Shown here piece by piece: positions 1 to 5,920 of a stretch of DNA of 12,124 bases. The stretch comes from Rhodospirillales bacterium. Lineage in GTDB: Bacteria > Pseudomonadota > Alphaproteobacteria > Rhodospirillales > Defluviicoccaceae. Position 1 is the first letter of the stretch, and the number at the start of each line of letters is the position of its first letter. Under the pieces are notes generated by a model. It saw only the letters and a list, made by a program, of their open reading frames with translations, searched no databases and was not told where the DNA came from. The stretch covers positions 1 through 12,124 of the forward strand of contig JAHCKI010000042.1 in the NCBI GenBank assembly GCA_026125865.1, read 5' to 3'. The position numbers and the translations under genes were made by a program.

Positions 1-387
1 AATGATCTTGTTGCTGGCGGTGGTGCTTTGAAGGCGGACGACCAGATCGTCGCCTTGGAGGTAGACGGAGAGATGGCCGCCGGCGCCGAAGCCGCTGGCG
101 TCCTTGGAGAACAAACCCTGGCGGCCGCTGAGGTCGTCGGCATTGAACCACAGGTGCACAGCGCCCTCGTCGAGGAGGAAGGCATCGTCGTGGGGTACGA
201 GGACGACGTCGTTGCTGCCGTCGAATTCCGCAGCATTGCCGGCGATACCGTCTGTCCCGAGGCCGACACCGTTGGTGTAGGCGCCGTCATGATTGGAGGC
301 GGCGTCGGTGGCCGTCGTTCCCGATGTTTCCTCAAAGCGCCAGTAACCGACCGGAGAAAGACTCAGAATCTGATCGGATAGTGCCAT
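1..387 (-). CDS. LamG / concanavalin-A-like domain protein (N-terminal part, cut by window edge)
   Basis: The minus strand is open from an ATG at 387-385 to base 1 (129 codons, no stop), so the C-terminus lies outside the window. A GGGAG ribosome-binding site (398-394) sits 6 nt before the ATG and fixes the start. The product begins MALSDQILSLSPVGYWRFEE, followed by a Gly/Asp-rich segment with AAEFDGSNDVVLV (about 52-64) and GAVHLWFNADD (about 75-85). This order (a W-R-F-E-E opening, then F-D-G-S-N-D, then a V-x-x-W-F strand) is typical of the LamG/laminin-G-like jelly-roll fold found in large bacterial secreted or phage-tail-like proteins that bind sugars. There is no signal peptide. The function of the full protein cannot be judged from this fragment. 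It is unrelated in content to the CRISPR locus that starts about 500 bases away. Confidence 0.8.
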   Translation of the reverse strand, partial: MALSDQILSLSPVGYWRFEETSGTTATDAASNHDGAYTNGVGLGTDGIAGNAAEFDGSNDVVLVPHDDAFLLDEGAVHLWFNADDLSGRQGLFSKDASGFGAGGHLSVYLQGDDLVVRLQSTTASNKII

Positions 388-824
388 CTCTCACTCCCAA
401 TGAAGGGGCTACGCCAACTAAAGGCGCGCCCAAAAAATGGTGGAAACTTAGAAAATAGGCGATAAGCGACTGGAATATCCCAAAAAACACATACATCGAG
501 GCATATATTTATTCAACGTCATGGATTATTACACCACGTTACTTGAACTACAGCACGCAATTACAAGGGCAGGACGGAAGCTAACACAAAGCCGTTGGAC
601 GCGCAACCAATAGATGCAAATTTCAATAAAATGCAATCACTGGATCGGTTTTGCCGTGCGTAAGCGCCACTCTGCACCAAACGACAATCAAGCGAAATAG
701 CAGCGTCGGTTCGTTTTGCGCGGCGGCCGTGCATGGATTTCTTGGCTGAAACCCGTGCTTCTCGTACTTACTTCCGGAAATCAGAGGTCCATTTGGTGAC
801 AAACGCCATGCCACGCGTTGCCCC

Positions 825-895
825 CCCCCCTTCGTTTTCGTCCAACCCACAATGGCAAGAGAAACGCGCTGTGTCGAGAGCGACGCGAAGGGGGG
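825..895. repeat. 10-bp perfect inverted repeat in CRISPR leader, one arm inside a C10 run
   Basis: CCCCCCTTCG at 825-834 is the exact reverse complement of CGAAGGGGGG at 886-895, with 51 bases between the arms. The left arm overlaps the C10 homopolymer (821-830). The right arm ends 8 bases before the first CRISPR repeat. It could form a leader hairpin or be a protein-binding palindrome; the role is unknown. Confidence 0.55.
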
Positions 896-903
896 ATTTG
901 AGA
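896..903 (+). promoter_or_regulatory. Possible leader-anchoring sequence ATTTGAG(A) next to first repeat
   Basis: ATTTGAG occupies 896-902, and one A separates it from the first base of repeat 1. The same heptamer is the known leader-anchoring sequence that directs spacer insertion in streptococcal type II-A arrays, where it directly touches the repeat. Here it is offset by one base and the system is II-C, so the function is an inference. If right, it marks this end as the leader end where new spacers enter. Confidence 0.35.
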
Positions 904-1402
904 GTTGCGGTTGGACCGCGATTTCCTATCGGCTAAACTAGTTGTTATGTCATGCCAAGTGGTCTTGTAGTTGCGGTTGGACCGCGATTTCCTATCGGCT
1001 AAACTAAGTTGTGATAAATGGGTATACTGCAAATGGTTGCGGTTGGACCGCGATTTCCTATCGGCTAAACTTCCTGGCGCTTGAGGTATTCCTGCACCAG
1101 TGTTGCGGTTGGACCGCGATTTCCTATCGGCTAAACTCTCTGGCCACTGCTCCCGCCACCGCTTGCGGTTGCGGTTGGACCGCGATTTCCTATCGGCTAA
1201 ACTTCCTTGTCGCTGGCCTCCATCGCCGCGCAATGTTGCGGTTGGACCGCGATTTCCTATCGGCTAAACTCGATAGTCGGCACGTCATTCTGTTTGGTGT
1301 GTTGCGGTTGGACCGCGATTTCCTATCGGCTAAACTTTTATTATGCAAGATACCGTCATCAATCTTGTTGCGGTTGGACCGCGATTTCCTATCGGCTAAA
1401 CT
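904..1402 (+). CRISPR. Type II-C CRISPR array, 8 repeats and 7 spacers
   Basis: Eight copies of a 36-bp repeat start at 904, 970, 1036, 1102, 1168, 1235, 1301 and 1367. All appear identical, including the last one. The repeat begins GTTGCGGTTGGACCGCG and ends CCTATCGGCTAAACT. Spacers are 30 bp except spacer 5 (1204-1234), which is 31 bp; all seven differ. The tracrRNA anti-repeat (5949-5984, plus strand) is complementary to the plus-strand repeat, so crRNAs must be read left to right, toward the terminator at 1415-1440 and convergent with the cas operon. The array ends without a degenerate repeat. No spacer showed an obvious match within this window by eye. Phage or plasmid targets could not be searched. 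Confidence 0.98.
911..939 (+). promoter_or_regulatory. Repeat-embedded promoter (first of eight copies)
   Basis: Within the repeat, TTGGAC (repeat bases 8-13) and TAAACT (bases 31-36) are separated by exactly 17 bp, a sigma-70-like layout. TAAACT matches the -10 consensus at 4 of 6 positions including first T, second A and final T; TTGGAC keeps the key TTG. The same pair recurs in all eight repeats. Transcription would start a few bases into the following spacer, as established for Neisseria meningitidis II-C repeats, which end in an extended -10. This is inferred from sequence only. Confidence 0.5.
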
Positions 1403-1414
1403 CGATACCTTGAT

Positions 1415-1440
1415 AACGCCTTGGAAACAGGGCGTTTTTC
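1415..1440 (+). terminator. Intrinsic terminator of the CRISPR array
   Basis: AACGCC (1415-1420) pairs with GGCGTT (1431-1436). The stem continues inward with U-G, U-A and G-C pairs to a GAAA tetraloop (1424-1427), giving nine pairs. A T-run overlaps and follows the stem (1435-1439, then CTT). It lies 12 bases after the last repeat and ends plus-strand transcription before it enters the antisense strand of cas2. Confidence 0.85.
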
Positions 1441-1465
1441 TTGTTCCAAGCTAAGCGAAAAACGC
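1432..1465. repeat. 9-bp inverted repeat between array terminator and cas2
   Basis: GCGTTTTTC (1432-1440) is the exact reverse complement of GAAAAACGC (1457-1465), with a 16-base loop. Its left arm is the 3' half of the array terminator, so the two hairpins exclude each other. It sits just downstream of cas2 and may help to end the minus-strand operon transcript, although no good T-run follows on that strand. Confidence 0.5.
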
Positions 1466-1474
1466 GCATTCTGG

Positions 1475-1804
1475 TCAGAAAAGCACGTACTGATCGGGGT
1501 TCTTGTGGTCGGTTTTCGCCAGCCGTCCGTGAAAACATTTCATGTTCTCATACTGTTTGTCCGTGAAGTATAGCACATGAACCTTGCCGTAGGGCGGCAA
1601 TCGGGACTCCAAGCGCCGGGTGTAAGCCTCGGCCTGTTCTTTGCCGGATGTGAAACGCGTGTAAACTGAAAACTGCGCCATCTCGAATCCCTCGTCGAGG
1701 AGGTAGTTGCGGAAACTAGTCGCTGCTTTCCGTTCCGCCATCGTGCCGACGGGAAGATCGAACAGTACCATGATCCACATAAGCCGGTATCCGCTCAGAG
1801 CCAT
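1475..1804 (-). CDS. cas2: CRISPR-associated endoribonuclease/integration protein Cas2
   Basis: Cas2 dimerises and bridges two Cas1 dimers in the spacer-integration complex. The 109-residue product has the family's ferredoxin-like start: strand one is MWIMVLFDLPVGT (residues 9-21), with the conserved Asp at residue 16 in the FDLP motif. Next come a helix with FRNYLLDEGFEMAQFSVYTR (32-51), which matches the family's FRxxLxxxGFxxxQxSVY pattern, and a C-terminal GKVHVLYFTDKQY segment. Length is normal. The ATG at 1804 lies 2 nt after the cas1 stop codon, so the two are translationally coupled. M9 or M12 are possible later starts and would give the more usual short N-terminus. It is the last gene of the cas9-cas1-cas2 operon. 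The absence of any csn2 or cas4 downstream supports subtype II-C. Confidence 0.97.
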   Translation of the reverse strand: MALSGYRLMWIMVLFDLPVGTMAERKAATSFRNYLLDEGFEMAQFSVYTRFTSGKEQAEAYTRRLESRLPPYGKVHVLYFTDKQYENMKCFHGRLAKTDHKNPDQYVLF

Positions 1805-1806
1805 AT

Positions 1807-2724
1807 CTAGGGCACACCGTGCCCGGCAATGTCGATGGGAAGTGGTTCCAGTGGCAGCTCCAATTCAGCTTGGTTTGCTTCGATAGATCGGACGAGGGAT
1901 GCGGCCAGTCTGGACAGGCATCCAGACAGCGGTGTCACTCCCCGCTCTGTGTGCATGTCCCAGGTCAATGTGCCTGCCAGTCGCCGTTTTGCCTCCGCTG
2001 TTACGCTTTCCGTTCCCTCGGACGCCAACCGCACGACCGCCAAATCGATCAGTGGTCGGAAGGGCTCCAACACATCATCGACGAGGGCCATCGAATTGAA
2101 CTGGTTGCGGTGATGAATGCCGAGCGAAGGGTGCAACCCTGCCGCCACCACCGCACGTGCGGTCGCGCCTCGCAATATCGCGTAACCATAATTCAGCAGG
2201 CCATTGATTCCGCCGCCGTCTGGGTCGCGTCGGAATTGGTCCCCCAGAAGCAATGGCCAGTATCGCCGCGCCGCTTGCGCCTCGACGTTATCCGGATCGC
2301 CGGAACGTACCCGGCGGGCAAGGAGATCGAAGCCGCCCGATGACTTGCCAAGCCCTTCGAGCACGGCACCTTGCTGACGAACCTTCGCTTGAACCAGTTT
2401 TTTCCAAAGGCGTTTGCCGAGGGGACGCGGCATGGAGAGTTGAGCGGCCATGCGTGCGGCTTGAAGATGGTGGCCTTCGATCGGCCACAGCCACGCTACC
2501 GGACGAAAATTGTTGCCGCAAACTACCATGGCGGTACCATGGATCGCCAGTGTCGTGATCAAGGTGTTGGTGTAACTGACCCCGTGGGCATTGATGACCA
2601 GCACGGCGATATCGTCGAGTGGTACGCGACCTATCTCGGCGCCATTCTCTTCGACGACCATAAAGCCGCGATACACCGACAGGTGGCGGCCATCCTCCGC
2701 CACCTCGACCACTCGGCCGATCAT
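1807..2724 (-). CDS. cas1: CRISPR-associated integrase Cas1 (type II-C)
   Basis: Cas1 is the metal-dependent integrase that joins new spacers to the leader end of the array. The 305-residue product has an N-terminal beta domain (about 1-80, with the VPLDDIAVLVINAHG segment at 35-49) and a helical C-terminal catalytic domain. Likely metal ligands are Glu148 (in DNVEAQAARRYW), the His pair 204-205 (in GLHPSLGIHHRNQFN) and Asp216/Glu220 (in LVDDVLEPFRPLID). This E-H-D/E triad and the DxxEPFRP box are family hallmarks, and the length is typical of type II Cas1. The start ATG at 2724 overlaps the cas9 stop as ATGA, which indicates translational coupling. No frameshift or missing catalytic residue is visible, so adaptation should be functional. 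Confidence 0.98.
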   Translation of the reverse strand: MIGRVVEVAEDGRHLSVYRGFMVVEENGAEIGRVPLDDIAVLVINAHGVSYTNTLITTLAIHGTAMVVCGNNFRPVAWLWPIEGHHLQAARMAAQLSMPRPLGKRLWKKLVQAKVRQQGAVLEGLGKSSGGFDLLARRVRSGDPDNVEAQAARRYWPLLLGDQFRRDPDGGGINGLLNYGYAILRGATARAVVAAGLHPSLGIHHRNQFNSMALVDDVLEPFRPLIDLAVVRLASEGTESVTAEAKRRLAGTLTWDMHTERGVTPLSGCLSRLAASLVRSIEANQAELELPLEPLPIDIAGHGVP

Positions 2725-5700
2725 GGGGATGTATCAACATCATACAGAACGCCACCGGGATCGATGTGGACGGCCCGGGCCTTCAACGCCTGCAGACGGC
2801 TTGGAGAAACCGTCTTGTACTTGAATGGATCGTCGCTGTCGGCATCCCTCGCTTTTAGTGCACCCCCTTGAAAGTGTTCGGCCAGGACAATCTGTCCTTG
2901 AGAAAACTTCACCACACGCATGATTTGCGTATTGCCGCTGTCGTCCAAGGCGATCATGTCGTTCTGCCGCAGCCGCATGATCAAGGGCTCGCCGGTTTTG
3001 GCTTGTTTTGATCGCCAATTGAAACCGGGCTGATTGGCATCAAAGCGGGAAACCACGGTTCCGCTCCATCGTCCTTTCGGGTCGGCGTATATGTCGTAAC
3101 AATAGTTGCTGTCACCCTTATAAGCTTTATACGGGTGGCCGCCGGAGTCAGTGATGGAGATCACACTCAAGGTTTCGCAGATCCGAACCTTGCGTACCGG
3201 AGGTGTCATTTCTTCGCCGGCACGAACCAGTGTTTCGACGAAGTCTTTACCACTCAAGCCTTCCGTCGCCGCCTCGAATTGTTTCCTCAAAATTGGATCG
3301 CGGATGTCTTCCAGTTGCGACCATTTCTTGAAGGTTTCGAGCGGCACCCGATGAACGACCGTTGAGCGGCCCTTGTTGTCAGGTCCGTCAACGATACCGT
3401 AGGCCGTGTCATTGTGAAGAGAGCCCTGTGGACCGTGTTCCGGTTTGTGTGAAACGATGATCTGTGAAATGGCATTCCGCACCGTTTCTCGGAAGTCCGG
3501 CCACGGTTCCGGTACGTCCGCCAATAACCGCTTGTCGAACTTGTCTTCTGCTTGGCCGGCCGCGGTCGCAACAGCTTTCAATGTGCTGCGATCGGTAAGC
3601 GCCACGACGATGGCGTCGATGGCGTGATGGCGATGGTCTTTGCGGTTTTTTTCGGGGTCCGCGGCCTCCGCCAAGTTGTGTCCCTCTAGTACCGAATCCA
3701 GGCCCCAAGCCCAGCGCAAATCGGCAGTCAGTCGGCCTGGCGTGACCCAGACGTCAGCACCGGTTCGATGAAGGTATAGTTTGGCCAATCGCGCGATATA
3801 TCGGGTTTCATTAAGGTGACGGGAGAGAAAGTCTTGCTCACCATCCTGGTAGCGTTCCATTGCGTCTGGGCCAAAACGCCAACTCTTGTTCGGAGGGAAG
3901 TTCGCCGCTCTCTCTGCAATTGCGGCCCAATCGTAACCTTCGGGCGAGGCGCCGAATGCTTCAAACGGACTCCGTTGTCCTTTTTCCCGGTTCGCCTGAC
4001 GCATGCAAAGAGTCTTGTTACCGATACCGTCATCGAGAGTTTTCGAAAATGGCAGAATGTGCTCGATTTCCACCTGATCGCTGAACAATCGATTGATGCT
4101 TATCACTTGACCGGTATAGGGGCAGCGGCGGTCCAAGCAGTTGCTGCGGTTGAGTTCCTCCCATAGGCGGAGGCGCAAGCGATTCTCGTAGGAATCCGTC
4201 TGCGATAAGTTGGCGAGTTCTTCGCGGCGCCGATCGTTGGCGTTCTTGTTGTCTTTCTGTTGTTTTTCAAGTTCCGATTTTCCCTTGGCGGATAGGGGGA
4301 GGTCTCGGGCCAACTCGACGACGATCTGCAACGGCTGCTCGCGATGCTTCTTCGTCAGCGCATTGACGACGTGGCGGATTTGGTTGAGCGCCACGTGCAC
4401 GGTCGGGTTGCCGACCTTGCCGTAACGCTTCTCCGGACGGTCGCAAGGTTTGCCGGTCCCGAATGCTACGTGGCGTTCAAGAACTTGGCCGTAGTAGGGG
4501 AGCCTCTTGAATATCTCGCCGTCAAAATCGAGAGCCGAATGGCTATGGTACCCGGCCGCAACCACCGCTTCATTGTACGTTGAACCTGTATTCGCCAGTT
4601 CTTTCAGAACCCTGCGGGTTGCCGTTCGACCGAGTTGACCGTGACTATCGGGCAGGGGGGCATTGGCAATCCCTTGGGCGCGTTCGAGGGAGAATCCGAA
4701 GGTTTTACTTAACCAGTTGACCAGCGCTTCTTCGTCTTCCTCGTCAAGCAGGTGTTCTACGATTGTTTCCTGATCTTCGAAAGATAGCGTGCGCCAATCC
4801 GGCCCCCATCGGTTGGTGCCAGCCAGAACGGCCGCGGTCTTGTCGCCGTCAATGTGCTTGCGCTTCGCGCTCTCCAGATTGAATCTCGCCTCAGCCGACA
4901 ATTTGAGCAGCTTTCGCGCTGCATCGAATGTCAACTTGGCTTGGGATAGTGCTTTCTCAGCGAGTTTGTCGCGTTCATCCATTGTGAGATTGCGGGCGGC
5001 TTCGCCCGGCAAACGAATGGTCAGGTTGTTTATTTCCTGATAGATGCGAAAACGTTGAACAGATGGCAATGCCCTTGGTGCTCGTTCTTCTGTCGGGTCG
5101 AGGGAGCATTTGCCGACTGGTTGAGGTCTCAAGGGACGCTGAAAAAGGAGGGTATCGCGAATAGCCTCGCGCGCATCTTCGGATAGAGCGTCGCCATGCC
5201 ATTCCTTCTGTTTTGCCCACAGCGCGTCGAACTCGGCCGCGATCATCTCGTCGCGCAGAGGGTAGAACGTGTAGAACGATTGCGCCCCGGAGCCTTTCAG
5301 GCGGGCTCTGACCGGGTGCGTGTGGGCCGCCTTGGCATCTTCGATGCGGGGCCGCGCCAAGTATTCGCCAAGGGTGCGGGCTCCCGTCTCCTGCATCGCT
5401 TCGAGGACATTGGCGGCGGCGGACTTGATCTTTCCCGTTTCGTCATCCGCCCCCTTGTCGGTTTTGCGGTTGGATTTGAAACCCCGGCGCTGTTGCAGGT
5501 GAAAAAGAGCTCGGCCCAGTTCATGGCGCGACAGCTTTTCATCCAAACCCTTGACGCGGAGCGACCAAGGATCGCCATCTTCGAGCGCCTTGCGTATAGT
5601 GTGGTCCGCCGGCATCAGATCGTGCTCGACAAGGCGGGCCATGAATTCTGCGCGCCTCTTCAAGTATCGGTCGCGCCGTTTTCGTTGCTGCCGTGGAAGC

Positions 5701-5864
5701 CGCCGCATGACGGCCAGCGATTGCCGATCCTTGGGATTGCGCCCGTCGGAGAAAATGCGAACGCCCGCATCTCTTATTCCGCTGGGATTTCCATCGTCGC
5801 TCAAATCAAGGATGCACCAGCCGATGGAGTTGGTGCCGATGTCGAGGCCGAGCCGATACGTCAT
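2721..5864 (-). CDS. cas9: RNA-guided DNA endonuclease Cas9, type II-C
   Basis: Cas9 cuts DNA matched by a crRNA:tracrRNA duplex. I place the start at the ATG at 5864, giving 1047 residues beginning MTYRLGLDIGTNSIGW. It has a G-rich ribosome-binding site 8 nt upstream, and the family starts just before the DIGTNS motif. An in-frame ATG at 5909 would add 15 unlikely residues. Visible parts: RuvC-I with catalytic Asp8; an Arg-rich bridge helix (about 47-71); a REC lobe (about 72-500); RuvC-II IVVELARDL with Glu517; an HNH domain with CPYTG (581-585), EIEHILPFS with catalytic His602, and Asn616/Asn625; RuvC-III HHAIDA with His747 and Asp750; and a C-terminal PAM-interacting region ending near HIDPGGVLYDV. 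All catalytic residues are present. The length fits compact II-C enzymes. It is the first gene of the operon and overlaps cas1 by ATGA. The PAM cannot be read from the sequence. Confidence 0.98.
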   Translation of the reverse strand: MTYRLGLDIGTNSIGWCILDLSDDGNPSGIRDAGVRIFSDGRNPKDRQSLAVMRRLPRQQRKRRDRYLKRRAEFMARLVEHDLMPADHTIRKALEDGDPWSLRVKGLDEKLSRHELGRALFHLQQRRGFKSNRKTDKGADDETGKIKSAAANVLEAMQETGARTLGEYLARPRIEDAKAAHTHPVRARLKGSGAQSFYTFYPLRDEMIAAEFDALWAKQKEWHGDALSEDAREAIRDTLLFQRPLRPQPVGKCSLDPTEERAPRALPSVQRFRIYQEINNLTIRLPGEAARNLTMDERDKLAEKALSQAKLTFDAARKLLKLSAEARFNLESAKRKHIDGDKTAAVLAGTNRWGPDWRTLSFEDQETIVEHLLDEEDEEALVNWLSKTFGFSLERAQGIANAPLPDSHGQLGRTATRRVLKELANTGSTYNEAVVAAGYHSHSALDFDGEIFKRLPYYGQVLERHVAFGTGKPCDRPEKRYGKVGNPTVHVALNQIRHVVNALTKKHREQPLQIVVELARDLPLSAKGKSELEKQQKDNKNANDRRREELANLSQTDSYENRLRLRLWEELNRSNCLDRRCPYTGQVISINRLFSDQVEIEHILPFSKTLDDGIGNKTLCMRQANREKGQRSPFEAFGASPEGYDWAAIAERAANFPPNKSWRFGPDAMERYQDGEQDFLSRHLNETRYIARLAKLYLHRTGADVWVTPGRLTADLRWAWGLDSVLEGHNLAEAADPEKNRKDHRHHAIDAIVVALTDRSTLKAVATAAGQAEDKFDKRLLADVPEPWPDFRETVRNAISQIIVSHKPEHGPQGSLHNDTAYGIVDGPDNKGRSTVVHRVPLETFKKWSQLEDIRDPILRKQFEAATEGLSGKDFVETLVRAGEEMTPPVRKVRICETLSVISITDSGGHPYKAYKGDSNYCYDIYADPKGRWSGTVVSRFDANQPGFNWRSKQAKTGEPLIMRLRQNDMIALDDSGNTQIMRVVKFSQGQIVLAEHFQGGALKARDADSDDPFKYKTVSPSRLQALKARAVHIDPGGVLYDVDTSP

Positions 5865-5872
5865 TTTGAATG

Positions 5873-5878
5873 CCCCCC
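5873..5878 (-). promoter_or_regulatory. cas9 ribosome-binding site
   Basis: On the minus strand a GGGGGG run lies 8 nt before the ATG at 5864. This favours that ATG over the earlier in-frame ATG at 5909, which would place the RBS inside the gene. An ATG at 5880 overlaps the run but is out of frame. Confidence 0.65.
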
Positions 5879-5885
5879 ATAATTC

Positions 5886-5914
5886 TTGAACCGCCAGACA
5901 TATTAACATAGTAT
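5886..5914 (+). promoter_or_regulatory. Predicted tracrRNA promoter
   Basis: TTGAAC (5886-5891) and TAGTAT (5909-5914) are separated by 17 bp. The -10 keeps TA at its start and AT at its end, and the -35 keeps TTGA. Transcription would start near 5921, about 28 nt before the anti-repeat. Confidence 0.6.
5900..5908 (-). promoter_or_regulatory. Candidate cas9 operon promoter (extended -10)
   Basis: Read on the minus strand, 5908 to 5900 is TGTTAATAT, an extended -10 (TG, one base, TAATAT). A start near 5893 would leave a leader of about 30 nt before the cas9 ATG, containing the RBS. No good -35 is seen at the usual distance, which is acceptable for extended -10 promoters. It overlaps the tracrRNA promoter on the other strand. 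Confidence 0.4.
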
Positions 5915-5920
5915 GAAGCA

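Larger units (their letters stand above)
388..903. other. Gene-poor intergenic region; CRISPR leader side
   Basis: No convincing gene is visible. About 431-560 is AT-rich for this genome and could hold the promoter of the leftward LamG gene; a weak minus-strand candidate lies around 500-525 (TTGAAT, 17 nt, TATGTG). The region next to the array holds a run of ten C at 821-830, a matching inverted repeat arm at 886-895, and ATTTGAGA at 896-903. I found no good plus-strand promoter close to the first repeat, which fits with the array being transcribed from its own repeats. Confidence 0.5.

Noticed and set aside
28..381. Plus-strand reading frame of 117 codons
   Set aside because: It is the antisense shadow of the LamG-domain gene, which has a ribosome-binding site and family motifs on the minus strand.
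685..697. AATCAA-N4-AAT in the leader region as an IHF site
   Set aside because: The 3' half of the IHF consensus (TTR) is not matched, and the site lies over 200 bases from the first repeat.
1161..1174. TTGCGGTTGCGG tandem at the junction of spacer 4 and repeat 5
   Set aside because: The spacer happens to end in TTGCG before the repeat's own TTGCGG. The spacer has the normal 30-bp length, so no slippage needs to be assumed.
781..1454. Long reading frames on both strands through the CRISPR array, with repeated peptides such as SLADRKSRSNRN
   Set aside because: The repeated peptides come from translating the 36-bp repeats. The spacing of 66 bases is a multiple of three, which keeps frames open by chance.
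5464..5474. TTGCGGTTGGA inside cas9, identical to 11 bases of the CRISPR repeat
   Set aside because: It lies within conserved coding sequence (the SNRKTD stretch) and the match does not extend, so it is probably chance.
5196..5882. Plus-strand frame of 228 codons opposite the 5' part of cas9
   Set aside because: It is antisense to the well-supported RuvC-I, bridge-helix and REC coding sequence and has no recognised motif.
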